Below, piece by piece: positions 50,995-61,075 of a stretch of DNA of 64,000 nt. The stretch is from positions 1-64,000 of the forward strand of contig NZ_QRGD01000006.1 in NCBI RefSeq assembly GCF_003449015.1. Direction: 5' to 3'. The position numbers and the translations under genes were made by a program. Below the pieces are notes generated by a model. The model did not search any database. It was not told the DNA's origin and saw nothing but the letters and a program-made list of their open reading frames with translations. Source of the stretch: Aureibaculum luteum (lineage in GTDB: Bacteria; Bacteroidota; Bacteroidia; Flavobacteriales; Flavobacteriaceae). Numbering within the stretch: position 1 is the stretch's first letter; every line of letters starts with the position of its first letter.

Positions 50995-53385
50995 ATGTTA
51001 AAAAACTACATAAAAATAGGTTGGAGAAATTTGAAAACAAACCGAATGTTTTCAATAATTAATATTTTAGGACTGGCATTAGGTTTATCTATAACCATTC
51101 TACTTTTTCTTTCTATTACCTATGAGCGGAGTTATAATACCATGTATTCTAATAAAGCAAATATATATCGCGTTCTTGTAAATACTAATGAAAGTTATGA
51201 CAAGCAAATTTTATGTACGGCTCCTGCTGCTTTAACTCCAGCCATTAAAAATGACATACCCGATGTTAAATATGCCGCCAGAATATTGAAACATGGTTTT
51301 GGTGAAACAGCATTCGTCAAAGTGGGCAATACTACTTTTCTTGAAAAGGAATTATACTGGTGTGACCCTGAATTATTTGAGATATTTAATATTAAATTCC
51401 TACAAGGAGAAGCTTCTTCTGCCATAACGAGACCAAATACTATTACAATTTCAAAAAGCACTGCCAAAAAATATTTTGGAGATGCTGATCCAATGGGAAA
51501 ACTTATCGTAGTTGATAGCGATGAAAAATTGGAAGTTACTGGCGTGTTTGAAGACTTTCCTGAAAACAGTTCCTTACACTGTAATGCAATAGCTTCTTTT
51601 AGCTCCACATTCGCTTTTAAGAATCCAAGTTGGGGAAATTCTAGTTTTGAAACCTACTTACAATTAAATGAAAACATTTTACAAGCAAATACAGAAAGTC
51701 AATTACAGTCGCTTTTAGATAAGAATGTAGATAAAGAAGGGCAATGGTTTCACTTTACGTTACAGCCCTTAGAAAAAGTTCACCTTTACTCTGCTGACTT
51801 TTCAAATTCTTACAGTAAAAGAGTCGGAGATATTGACGAAATAAACAACCTCTCTTTTTTAGGAATACTCATATTATTGATTGCCTGTGTTAATTACATG
51901 AACTTAATGACGGCAAAGTCTGCAAAAAGATCCAAAGATGTTGGAATTAATAAAACGTTAGGAGCCTCCTTTAAAAGCTTAATAGCTCGGTTTTATGCTG
52001 AAACAGGAATTATAACCTTATTAGCATTAGTAATTGGTGTTTTTATAACTGTAGTATTCATTCCACTTTTTAATCAATTAACGGCTCAACAATTAGAGGT
52101 TTCATTGCTATTTAAGCCGCAAGTCCTAATAGGTATACTATTATTTTGGGTAATTGTCACTTTAGTTGCAGGATCTTACCCCGCATTTTATCTTTCAAGT
52201 ATTTCTCCAAACTCAGCTTTAACCTCAACAAAAAAGGACGGTTCAAGTATTATTAATATTAGAAAAGGTTTGGTGGTATTACAATTTGCAGCCTCTATAA
52301 TTCTAATTGTTGGGGTACTCGTAATATATCAGCAATTACAATTTATGCAAAATCAAAAATTAGGTTTTGATTCAGATAATGTGGTCGCTATTTCTACAAC
52401 AGCAGTTAACGGTAATGACAAAAAAGAAGCTCTAGTTCAAGAATATGAATCGCTGAGCATGGTTTCTAATATTGCCATGGCACAGGGTTTTCCTGGTGTT
52501 ACCGTAAGTGGTAGAATGTTATTTAAAACTGAAAATGATGAAAGTGGTTTAAAAATTCAAACCAATCGTGCAGATGCTCAAATTATCGATTTATTAAAAC
52601 TAAAATTAATAGCAGGTAAAACGTTACCGCTGATAAAACAACAAGGTGATACAATATCAGAAGTGGTTCTCAATAAGAAAGCATTGGATTATTTAGGATA
52701 TACTCCCGAAGAATCGATTGGAAAAAAAGTAATAATCCAAGGTTTTAGAGGTAATGTATCTATTGTAGGTATCGTAGATGATTTTAATTTCGAATCACTG
52801 CATCAACCCATTGGAGCGTATGCTTTTCACAACCGAAAAACTGAAGCCAAAAATTTTGCATTGGTACGCTTCAATAGTAATTCTTTGACCAACACCATGG
52901 ATCAATTAGAATCTAAATTTCTAAAAATAAATCCGGATTCCGCCTTTGAATATATCTTTTTAGATAAAAACATTGAACAATTATATGCACAAGAACGGAA
53001 GACAGCAATATTAGGATTCACTTTTAGCATTTTAGCCATTTTCGTTGCCTGTTTAGGTCTATTTGGTTTAGCGGCGTTCACTGCTGAACAACGCAAAAAG
53101 GAAATTGGAATTCGAAAAGTATTGGGAGCTACTATCATGGGAATTACACAAATGCTCTCTATGGATTTTCTAAAACTGGTTGTAGTAGCCATTGTAATCG
53201 CTTTCCCTATCGCTTATTGGCTGATGCATGAATGGTTACAAAATTTTGCCTATAGAATAGATTTTAGTTGGTATATTTTTGCCATTTCAGGAATTTTGGC
53301 AATTGTAATTGCATTAATAACCGTTAGTTTTCAAGCGGTAAAAGCTGCACTTTCTAATCCCGTTAAAAGTTTAAGAACAGAGTAA
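50995..53385 (+). CDS. MacB/FtsX-type ABC permease 5
   Basis: A 796-residue permease. The first coupling motif is altered (KDVGINKTLGAS, with the Arg of IRK replaced by Asn), while the second is standard (KEIGIRKVLGAT). The boundary motif is ACVNYMNLMTAK and the end is NPVKSLRTE. The first extracytoplasmic domain has a Cys pair (LCTAPAALTP and YWCDPELFE) that could form a disulfide. The last 60 bases are very similar to those of permease 3. Only 14 bases separate it from permease 6. Confidence 0.9.
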   Translation: MLKNYIKIGWRNLKTNRMFSIINILGLALGLSITILLFLSITYERSYNTMYSNKANIYRVLVNTNESYDKQILCTAPAALTPAIKNDIPDVKYAARILKHGFGETAFVKVGNTTFLEKELYWCDPELFEIFNIKFLQGEASSAITRPNTITISKSTAKKYFGDADPMGKLIVVDSDEKLEVTGVFEDFPENSSLHCNAIASFSSTFAFKNPSWGNSSFETYLQLNENILQANTESQLQSLLDKNVDKEGQWFHFTLQPLEKVHLYSADFSNSYSKRVGDIDEINNLSFLGILILLIACVNYMNLMTAKSAKRSKDVGINKTLGASFKSLIARFYAETGIITLLALVIGVFITVVFIPLFNQLTAQQLEVSLLFKPQVLIGILLFWVIVTLVAGSYPAFYLSSISPNSALTSTKKDGSSIINIRKGLVVLQFAASIILIVGVLVIYQQLQFMQNQKLGFDSDNVVAISTTAVNGNDKKEALVQEYESLSMVSNIAMAQGFPGVTVSGRMLFKTENDESGLKIQTNRADAQIIDLLKLKLIAGKTLPLIKQQGDTISEVVLNKKALDYLGYTPEESIGKKVIIQGFRGNVSIVGIVDDFNFESLHQPIGAYAFHNRKTEAKNFALVRFNSNSLTNTMDQLESKFLKINPDSAFEYIFLDKNIEQLYAQERKTAILGFTFSILAIFVACLGLFGLAAFTAEQRKKEIGIRKVLGATIMGITQMLSMDFLKLVVVAIVIAFPIAYWLMHEWLQNFAYRIDFSWYIFAISGILAIVIALITVSFQAVKAALSNPVKSLRTE

Positions 53386-53399
53386 AACCTTTAAATATC

Positions 53400-55814
53400 A
53401 TGTTAAAAAACTACATAAAAATAGCTTGGAGAAATTTGAAAAAGGACAAAACATTTACCCTTTTAAATATTATAGGTTTATCGGTTGCTTTCGGTGTTGC
53501 TATTTTACTTTCAATGGCGGCTTTTTTCGAATTATCGTATGATAAATTTCACACCAATGGTGATAACATTTATAAGGTTTATAATGAGATACAAACTCCT
53601 AGAGGTCCAGAAGCTGGTACAAGTCAACCTGCTCCATTTGCAAATGCTCTTAAAAAAGAAGTTCCAGGCATTTCAAAAGTTACACGTTATCTACAAGATG
53701 GTGCTTTAGTTATTTATAAGGATAAAGAAATTAATATGAGTACCGTATGGGTTGATACTGATTTCTTTACTATGTTTTCTTTTCCTGAGTTTGCAGAAAA
53801 TGCTGATAATCCTCTTAAAGAACTATCAAGTGTCGCACTTTCTAAAAAAATGGCAACAGCATTATTTGGAGATGAAAATGCAATAGACAAGACCATAAAT
53901 ATCCTTATAAATGGAAAAGAAACTCCATTCACAGTGGCTTCGGTTGTTGAAAACACAAAATCGAATAGCTCTCTAGAATTTGGTTTAGCCATTCGTTTTG
54001 AAAACCATCAAAGTTATACTAAGAATAAAGAGGAATGGGATTCTCAATATCACGATGTTTATGTACAATTGCAAAATGAGGTAAATGCACAACAGTTTGA
54101 AGACCGTACCAACCCTTTTGTTGATTTGCACTATAAAGAGTCCGTTGAAAACCTTAAACGAGATGGAGCACAACCTGACGCCAATGGTCGCTATTTTACT
54201 ATTAACCTACTGCCTTTAAAGGACATACATTATACCAACTTTCAAAATGGCTATGCTAAAATAAGTAGAACAATACCCTATTTAGTGCTCAGTGTTGCTT
54301 TTTTAATTCTTTTTATTGCTTGTGTAAATTTTATCAACATGAGCATCGCCAAGAGTACACAACGTTTGCGAGAAATTGGAATGAGAAAAACATTAGGAGC
54401 ACAAAAAAAGCAACTATTTTTTCAGTTTTGGAGCGAAAGCTTAATGCTATTTATTGTATCGTTATTTATTGGTATTGGATTAAGCATTGTCTTTTTAAAG
54501 GATTTTCAAGAAATTTTCCGAACCAATGTTACCTTTAGTATGTTTACCAACCCCGTAAACATTGTTCTATTTATAGTTGTAATAGTACTGGTAACGCTAT
54601 TAGTGGGAGGCTATCCGGCAATACTTATGAGTAAATTAAGTACTATTCAATCCCTTAAAGGCAAAGTGGAAACTAACGGAAAAAATATAGTTAGAAATGT
54701 ACTCATGGTAGTACAATTTTCAATTGCTATTTTATTAATTAGCGGCACATTGGTTTTATGGAGTCAGTTAGAATTTATGAGGAATAAAAACCTTGGCTTC
54801 GATAAATCGCAAGTTGTAGCTTTTCCTATTGAAGGAAAAATGGACAGCCGGAGAGCAGTTAATTTATTACGTGATCAACTTAAAGACAATCCTAATATAA
54901 TAAGCGTCACTGCCTCAGATAATATTTTAGGATTGGGTAAAGACGGCAGTCAATTCAGTAGTCGTTTAGGCTTTGAATATAAAGGAAGAGTTGTAAAAAC
55001 AAATATGCTCGTAGTTGATTATGATTATATAGAAACTTTAGGGTTAGAACTTATACAAGGACGAAGTTTTGATAGGCAATATCCTGGTGATGCACTCGGA
55101 ATGGTAATTAATGAAAGTATGGCTCGCGAACTTGATGAAGAAGATCCATTGAATGCGACCATTATGATGAGTGACAGCACTAAATATCAAGTATTAGGCA
55201 TCGTTAAAGATTATCACTTTGAATCATTAACCAAGTCTATAGAACCGTTAACATTCTTTATGAATACAGATTGGGATCTGTATTATGCCTATGTAAAAGT
55301 TGCTCCAGAAAATTTATCAAAATCTTACGACGCTATTGAACAAACTTGGAAAACGTTAGAGCCCAATGCCAAATTTTTAGGCTCTTTTTTAAATGATAAT
55401 ATTGATCGTACTTTTAGAAGTGAAAAAATTATGGCAACGATGATTACTAGTGGCTCCATTATAGCCATTGTTCTTAGTTGTATTGGTCTATTTGCCATTT
55501 CATTATTGGTGGTCGCACAACGCACTAAAGAAATTGGCGTGCGAAAAGTTGTGGGTGCCAGCATCTCTTCAATAACTTATTTATTGACCAAAGACTTTCT
55601 TAAGTTAGTGGCAATTGCTTTTGTTATTGCTGCACCTGTCGCCTATTGGTTAATGAATCAATGGCTTCAAGATTATGTATATCGAATTGATTTAAGTATT
55701 TGGATTTTTGCCCTTGCGGGATTATTAACAGTATTAATTGCATTATTTACGGTTGGCGTTAAAACTTTAAAAGCAGCAATGCAAAACCCTGTTAAAAGCT
55801 TAAAAACTGAATAA
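53400..55814 (+). CDS. MacB/FtsX-type ABC permease 6
   Basis: An 804-residue permease. The coupling motifs are REIGMRKTLGAQ and KEIGVRKVVGAS, the boundary motif is ACVNFINMSIAK and the end is NPVKSLKTE. The first extracytoplasmic domain is rich in charged residues (NLKRDGAQPDANGRYFTINL). It follows permease 5 by 14 bases, the tightest junction of the array. A 321-base gap with a second regulatory module follows, so it is probably the last gene of the first transcript. Confidence 0.9.
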   Translation: MLKNYIKIAWRNLKKDKTFTLLNIIGLSVAFGVAILLSMAAFFELSYDKFHTNGDNIYKVYNEIQTPRGPEAGTSQPAPFANALKKEVPGISKVTRYLQDGALVIYKDKEINMSTVWVDTDFFTMFSFPEFAENADNPLKELSSVALSKKMATALFGDENAIDKTINILINGKETPFTVASVVENTKSNSSLEFGLAIRFENHQSYTKNKEEWDSQYHDVYVQLQNEVNAQQFEDRTNPFVDLHYKESVENLKRDGAQPDANGRYFTINLLPLKDIHYTNFQNGYAKISRTIPYLVLSVAFLILFIACVNFINMSIAKSTQRLREIGMRKTLGAQKKQLFFQFWSESLMLFIVSLFIGIGLSIVFLKDFQEIFRTNVTFSMFTNPVNIVLFIVVIVLVTLLVGGYPAILMSKLSTIQSLKGKVETNGKNIVRNVLMVVQFSIAILLISGTLVLWSQLEFMRNKNLGFDKSQVVAFPIEGKMDSRRAVNLLRDQLKDNPNIISVTASDNILGLGKDGSQFSSRLGFEYKGRVVKTNMLVVDYDYIETLGLELIQGRSFDRQYPGDALGMVINESMARELDEEDPLNATIMMSDSTKYQVLGIVKDYHFESLTKSIEPLTFFMNTDWDLYYAYVKVAPENLSKSYDAIEQTWKTLEPNAKFLGSFLNDNIDRTFRSEKIMATMITSGSIIAIVLSCIGLFAISLLVVAQRTKEIGVRKVVGASISSITYLLTKDFLKLVAIAFVIAAPVAYWLMNQWLQDYVYRIDLSIWIFALAGLLTVLIALFTVGVKTLKAAMQNPVKSLKTE

Positions 55815-55929
55815 AAAGCGAACAGGTAGCCTAAGGCGTTCTTTAATCAGATGATTGTTTTAAGCAATCTTTACTAAAATTGGATTCTATGTTTTAGTAA
55901 ACGTTTCTATTGAAATATTTCAAAAGAAC

Positions 55930-55968
55930 TGTAAAAATATTGGACACTTTCTGTCAAATTATTTTACA
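55930..55968. promoter_or_regulatory. Paired 17-bp dyads before permease 7 (UAS-B)
   Basis: TGTAAAAATATTGGACA (55930-55946) and TGTCAAATTATTTTACA (55952-55968) start 22 bases apart and match UAS-A at 32 of 39 positions over the whole block. The distance to TGGCAC is 62 bases, exactly as upstream of tolC. The four sites together give TGT(A/C)AAAwTwTTkkACA. Confidence 0.75.
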
Positions 55969-56030
55969 TATTAAAAAAAAATTAAAAATTAATTTCTTAT
56001 AAAAACCTAACAAACAATCGATTAAATATT

Positions 56031-56047
56031 TGGCACAACTATAGGTA
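56031..56047 (+). promoter_or_regulatory. Candidate sigma-54 promoter of permease 7
   Basis: TGGCACAACTATAGGTA shares TGGCACAAC with the tolC promoter. The -12 position reads TAGG. Transcription would start about 79 bases before the ATG at 56136. Confidence 0.55.
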
Positions 56048-56135
56048 TAACAAATTCAGAATACTTAAAGCGACAATATGACAATTGCATACTCTTTTAA
56101 AAAAAATTCTATTGTCATTAATAAAACAATTAACC

Positions 56136-58538
56136 ATGTTTAAAAACTATCTAAAAATTGCCTGGAGAAATTTAGCTAAAAATAAAGGATATTCTGCTAT
56201 AAATATTGGCGGACTAGCCTTAGGCATAGCGGTAACCATAATTATTGGGTTATGGGTTCAGAGCGAGCTTTCCTATGATAATCATTTTGAAAATAAAGAT
56301 AAAATAGCCATTGTATTCCAATCCCAAACATTTAATGGTAATACGGGCACTGGCCCTGCAATTCCAAGACCTTTAGAAAAAGCATTAAGAACAGATTATG
56401 GAAGTAGTTTTAAATATTTAATAATGTCGTCATGGACGAATAAAGTGTATCTAAAATATAAAGAAACCAGTCTTTATAAGTCTGGAAATTATATGCAAAG
56501 AGACGCTCCTGAATTATTAAATTTAGAAATTATAAAAGGAGAAAAAGATGGTCTAAGAGAAATAAATTCCATCATGCTATCTGAATCAATTGCAAACGCC
56601 CTTTTTGGAACTGAAGATCCTATTGGTAAAGTTGTAAAAGTTAGAAATCAGGACGATTTAGTGGTTTCCAGTGTCTACAAAGACATTCCTCTTAATACTA
56701 CTTTTAACGACACCTACTATATCATTCCATGGGAACAATATGTGGCTACAAGAGAATGGGTACAAAATTCAGAAGACCAATGGGGCAATAACTCTTTTCA
56801 GATGTTTGTGCAAGTGGCTGACAACGTTGATATGGATAAAGTATCTACTACTATTAAAGATGTAAAGAAAACATTAAACGAAGACACTGCAGCGTTCAAT
56901 CCACAATTGTTTCTATTTCCTATGAAAGATTGGTATTTAAGAAACAGCTTTAAAAATGGTAAAAACGATGGAGGTGGACGTATAAAATATGTTTGGTTAT
57001 TTGCTATTATTGGTGCTTTTGTACTATTATTAGCATGTATTAATTTTATGAACCTAAGCACTGCTCGTTCAGAAAAAAGAGCTAAAGAAGTAGGTATCAG
57101 AAAATCAATTGGCTCTCAAAAAGGACAGTTGATATACCAATTTTTAAGTGAGTCTTTTTTGGTGGTAGTTCTGGCTTTTTTGGTATCATTATTAATAATT
57201 TTATTCTCTTTGAACGGATTTAATGACCTAGCAAAAAAAGAGATACTATTTCCGTGGAGCAATGTTAACTTTTGGCTAATATCTTTAGCTTTTATACTAT
57301 TTACAACATTATTGGCAGGTAGTTATCCCGCACTTTACCTATCTTCTTTCAAGCCTATTGATGTTTTAAAAGGAACTTTTAAAACTGGCAAACATGCAGG
57401 TTTACCCAGAAAAATTTTGGTAGTAGTTCAATTTACGGTTTCTGTTGCCTTTATTATAGGGACAGTAATTGTTATGCAACAGATAAATTATGCTAAAAAC
57501 AGACCTGTAGGTTACGACAAAGAAGGATTGGTTCAAATTCCGACATACAGTCAAGACTTTCAAGGTAAATATGATTTAATGCGAAGCGAATTTTTAAATT
57601 CTGGTGCAGTGATTGAAATGTCAGCCTCCAGTAGTCCTACTACACAAATATGGTCAAACAGAAGTGGATATACTTGGGATGGCAAACCTGAGGGGTTTCA
57701 AGAAGATCTTGCTTACACAGAAGTTACCTATGAATATGCTAAATCGATTAATCTAAAAATTATAGAGGGACGTGATTTTGCACGTGAGTTTGCTACCGAT
57801 TCTAATGCTGTTTTGATTAATCAAACCGCTGTAAAATATTTGGGACTTACAAATCCGGTAGGTAAATTTCTCAGAGATGATAGTGACGAAAACCCAAATC
57901 CACCATTGAAAATAATCGGTGTGGTAGAAGACATGATTACACAGTCGCCTTATGAACCTGTTAAGCAAGGTGTATATGTTTTTGACAAGCACGGTAATTC
58001 TAGTTATTACAATTTAAGATTAAACCCGAAACAAAGTGCCAGTAAAAATTTAGTCACAATAGAAAAAGTCTTCAAAGCACATTTTCCTGACATTCCTTTT
58101 CAATATGATTTTGTAGATGCAGAATATGGTGAAAAATTTGCTTCTGAAGAACGTATTGGCACGTTATCAGGAGTCTTTACAGGGCTAGCTATTCTTATCA
58201 GTTGTTTGGGACTTTTCGGTTTAACATCATTTGTGGCGGAACAACGCACTAAAGAAATAGGTGTTCGTAAAGTATTGGGTGCAACCATATTTAATGTTTG
58301 GAATATGCTGTCTAAAGACTTTTTAAAGTTGGTTATAATTTCCTGTTTTATTGCAATACCCATAGCATATTATGTAATGAACGGATGGTTAGAAGCCTAT
58401 CCGTACCGTGTAGCTTTAAAATGGTGGATTTTCGTATTGGCAATACTAGGTGCATTATTGGTTACTATACTAACGGTAAGTTTTCAAGCTATAAAAGCAG
58501 CAAAAGCGAATCCTGTTAAAAGTTTACGAACGGAATAG
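56136..58538 (+). CDS. MacB/FtsX-type ABC permease 7
   Basis: An 800-residue permease. I start at the ATG at 56136 (MFKNYLKIAWRNLAKNK) because all paralogues begin with this motif; a TTG 51 bases upstream would add unrelated residues. The coupling motifs are KEVGIRKSIGSQ and KEIGVRKVLGAT, the boundary motif is ACINFMNLSTAR and the end is NPVKSLRTE. The first domain carries IPWEQYVATREWVQNSEDQW, resembling permease 3 in layout. It opens the second block of the array and has its own regulator sites. Confidence 0.9.
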   Translation: MFKNYLKIAWRNLAKNKGYSAINIGGLALGIAVTIIIGLWVQSELSYDNHFENKDKIAIVFQSQTFNGNTGTGPAIPRPLEKALRTDYGSSFKYLIMSSWTNKVYLKYKETSLYKSGNYMQRDAPELLNLEIIKGEKDGLREINSIMLSESIANALFGTEDPIGKVVKVRNQDDLVVSSVYKDIPLNTTFNDTYYIIPWEQYVATREWVQNSEDQWGNNSFQMFVQVADNVDMDKVSTTIKDVKKTLNEDTAAFNPQLFLFPMKDWYLRNSFKNGKNDGGGRIKYVWLFAIIGAFVLLLACINFMNLSTARSEKRAKEVGIRKSIGSQKGQLIYQFLSESFLVVVLAFLVSLLIILFSLNGFNDLAKKEILFPWSNVNFWLISLAFILFTTLLAGSYPALYLSSFKPIDVLKGTFKTGKHAGLPRKILVVVQFTVSVAFIIGTVIVMQQINYAKNRPVGYDKEGLVQIPTYSQDFQGKYDLMRSEFLNSGAVIEMSASSSPTTQIWSNRSGYTWDGKPEGFQEDLAYTEVTYEYAKSINLKIIEGRDFAREFATDSNAVLINQTAVKYLGLTNPVGKFLRDDSDENPNPPLKIIGVVEDMITQSPYEPVKQGVYVFDKHGNSSYYNLRLNPKQSASKNLVTIEKVFKAHFPDIPFQYDFVDAEYGEKFASEERIGTLSGVFTGLAILISCLGLFGLTSFVAEQRTKEIGVRKVLGATIFNVWNMLSKDFLKLVIISCFIAIPIAYYVMNGWLEAYPYRVALKWWIFVLAILGALLVTILTVSFQAIKAAKANPVKSLRTE

Positions 58539-58582
58539 AGAAGTCAATTCGAGAAAAAAAAATGATTATAAAATTGAAAAAA

Positions 58583-58611
58583 ATCCACTTTCTCAGAAAT
58601 GGCATAAAGAC
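58583..58611. repeat. Degenerate palindrome before permease 8
   Basis: AATCCACTTTCTCAGAAATG followed by GCATAAA looks like a decayed version of the GGGAATGACATAAA element before permease 9. The match is weak on its own. Confidence 0.3.
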
Positions 58612-58619
58612 TAAAAAAA

Positions 58620-61031
58620 ATGTTTAAAAATTATTTAAAAATAGCATGGAGAGGTATTAAAAAAGACAAACTTTTTGCCTCTATAAAAATAGGAGGTTTT
58701 GCAGTTGGGATTGCTGCCTGTTTGCTTATTTCACTCTTTATAATAGATGAGCAAAGCTATGATAAACATTATAAAAGTAAAGATCAAATATATAGAGTAC
58801 TCGTAGCGTTTCCTCACGAAGGAGAGCTACTAAAAAGTGTTCATTTTCAATTACCATTTGCAGAACAATTACAAAGTGATTATCCTGAAATAGAACTTGC
58901 CGGAAAATACAATGCAGGAGAACTATTTGGTGCTGGTAAAAAAACCATACAACTACAAGATGAATCTCAAAATTATAATGATGACGGTTTTATTTTCGCA
59001 AGTCAAGGGTTATTAGAAGTATTAGAAATAGCTTTTTCACAAGGAGAAGTAAAAGATGCCTTAACACAACCTAGTAGTTTGGTAATTTCTAATGAAAAGG
59101 CCTTAAAGTACTTTCCAAATGGAAATGCTCTTGGTCAAACAATTATATTAGACGGTAACACTAAAAATCCATACAAAATTACTGGTGTAATGGCCAAGCG
59201 TAGTTTTAAATCACATTTTCATTACGATTTTCTAATGACTATTGATGATAACCAGATGAATTGGATCAATAACAATTATCTCACTTACATCAAAACTTCA
59301 AAAAATACGGATATAACTACCCTTGAGAATAAAATGTATTCCATAATAACCAATCATATGGTACCTGCATTAAAAAAACGAGGGTATAATACTCATTTGG
59401 AATCATTAGAAAAAGCCAAGTTTTTATTACAACCCGTAGCAGACATCCATTTAAAAACTGATTCTGAATTATTTGATCATCTTAGTCATGGTGATATAAG
59501 ATTTGTATGGTTGTTTGCTGCTATTGCAGGATTTATATTACTATTAGCATGTATCAATTTTATCAATTTATCAACGGCTAAATCAGCCAATAGAGCTAAG
59601 GAAGTTGGTTTACGTAAAACCGTTGGTGCTTTCAGAAATAGTTTGGTATCCCAATTTCTATCAGAATCAATTTTATTTAGTTTAATATCATTTGTAATCG
59701 GTGTGTTTCTCGCCTGGTTATTATTACCCATATTCAATTCAATAGCTGTTAAAACTATAGAAATGCCTTGGAATGCTTGGTGGTTTATCCCAACAATACT
59801 GACTTCTGCCCTATTAGTAGGATTAATCGCAGGACTCTATCCTGCCTTTTATTTATCTTCATTTAAACCTGCTTTAGTTTTAAAAGGAAATATGAGTATT
59901 GGCGGTAAAAGCGTGAGACTACGCAGCAGTCTAGTCGTATTTCAGTTTGCTACTTCTGTAATTTTGATCATTGGAACACTTGTTATTTACAAACAAATGG
60001 ATTTTGTATTAACCAAAGAATTAGGCTATGAAAAAGAACAAGTTTTAGTAATAGAAGGTACTTCTGTACTAGATAGTAAAGCGGAAAATTTTAAAGAACA
60101 GCTTTTGCAATTACCATCGGTAAAATTAGTAACTAAAAGTAACTATTTACCAATTGCAGGAACCAAAAGAAATGGTAATTCATTTAGAAAATCTGGAGTA
60201 GGTAATGAACAACAGGGAGTCCCTTCGCAAATTTGGCGGGTAGATTATGACTATATTAAAACACTAGGAATTAAAGTTATTGATGGGCGTGATTTTTCAA
60301 AAGAATTTTCTTCAGATTCAATAAACTCAATTATTATAAATAAAAAGATGGCGAGTGCACTTGGTTTAGATACCCCACTTGGAAAACAAATTTCTAATGG
60401 TTCAGATTGGACTATTGTAGGAGTAGTGGACGACTTTCATTTTAGATCTTTGAAGGATAACATTGAACCTTTAGCTCTTGTTATTGGCAATGACATCGGT
60501 GCATTTTCAGTTAAATTGAATTCAGGAAATATTTCTGAAGCCATAAGTTCTATTAGTTCTGTTTGGACCAAAAATGTACCTAACCAAACCTTTAACTATA
60601 GTTTTTTAGATCAAAAATTCGCACAGATGCATGAAGACGTTAAGCGTATGGGGAAAATATTTAACAGTTTTGCTCTATTTGCTATTTTAGTAGCCTGTCT
60701 AGGATTGTTCGGACTCTCTGCTTTTATGATTGAACAACGTAAAAAAGAAATCAGTATCAGATTGGTCTTGGGTGCACCTTTTAAAAGTATATATAAACTT
60801 TTAACATTAGATTTTTTAAAATTGATTTTCATTGCCATACTTATTGCTATACCCATTGGATGGTATATGATGAGTAAATGGCTTGAAGATTTTGTATATA
60901 AAATAGATATTGGTTGGGAACTATTTTTAGGAGCAGGTGTTATTGCCTTACTCATTGCAATTTTGACTATTAGTTATCAATCCATCGGAGCCGCTCTGAT
61001 AAAACCCTTAAAAAGTTTAAAAACAGAATAA
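58620..61031 (+). CDS. MacB/FtsX-type ABC permease 8, divergent
   Basis: An 803-residue permease that departs from its siblings at the conserved places. The second coupling motif is KEISIRLVLGAP (standard: KEIGIRKVLGAS) and the end is KPLKSLKTE in place of NPVKSLKTE. The N-terminal helix reads MFKNYLKIAWRGIKKDK. The first coupling motif, KEVGLRKTVGAF, is near normal. Changes at the ATPase-contacting loop could alter ATPase choice or activity. Its first 29 bases match those of permease 9. Confidence 0.9.
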   Translation: MFKNYLKIAWRGIKKDKLFASIKIGGFAVGIAACLLISLFIIDEQSYDKHYKSKDQIYRVLVAFPHEGELLKSVHFQLPFAEQLQSDYPEIELAGKYNAGELFGAGKKTIQLQDESQNYNDDGFIFASQGLLEVLEIAFSQGEVKDALTQPSSLVISNEKALKYFPNGNALGQTIILDGNTKNPYKITGVMAKRSFKSHFHYDFLMTIDDNQMNWINNNYLTYIKTSKNTDITTLENKMYSIITNHMVPALKKRGYNTHLESLEKAKFLLQPVADIHLKTDSELFDHLSHGDIRFVWLFAAIAGFILLLACINFINLSTAKSANRAKEVGLRKTVGAFRNSLVSQFLSESILFSLISFVIGVFLAWLLLPIFNSIAVKTIEMPWNAWWFIPTILTSALLVGLIAGLYPAFYLSSFKPALVLKGNMSIGGKSVRLRSSLVVFQFATSVILIIGTLVIYKQMDFVLTKELGYEKEQVLVIEGTSVLDSKAENFKEQLLQLPSVKLVTKSNYLPIAGTKRNGNSFRKSGVGNEQQGVPSQIWRVDYDYIKTLGIKVIDGRDFSKEFSSDSINSIIINKKMASALGLDTPLGKQISNGSDWTIVGVVDDFHFRSLKDNIEPLALVIGNDIGAFSVKLNSGNISEAISSISSVWTKNVPNQTFNYSFLDQKFAQMHEDVKRMGKIFNSFALFAILVACLGLFGLSAFMIEQRKKEISIRLVLGAPFKSIYKLLTLDFLKLIFIAILIAIPIGWYMMSKWLEDFVYKIDIGWELFLGAGVIALLIAILTISYQSIGAALIKPLKSLKTE

Positions 61032-61075
61032 AATAAAGCCCGATAAAGTTAAAAATGTAGTACTAAATTTAAACA

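Larger units (their letters stand above)
55815..56135. other. 321-base regulatory gap between permeases 6 and 7
   Basis: It holds the second copy of the paired regulator sites (55930-55968), the TGGCAC promoter element (56031) and an 80-base leader. A small dyad (TTGTTTTAAGCAATC near 55855-55869) may help end the upstream transcript. No gene is supported. Confidence 0.65.
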
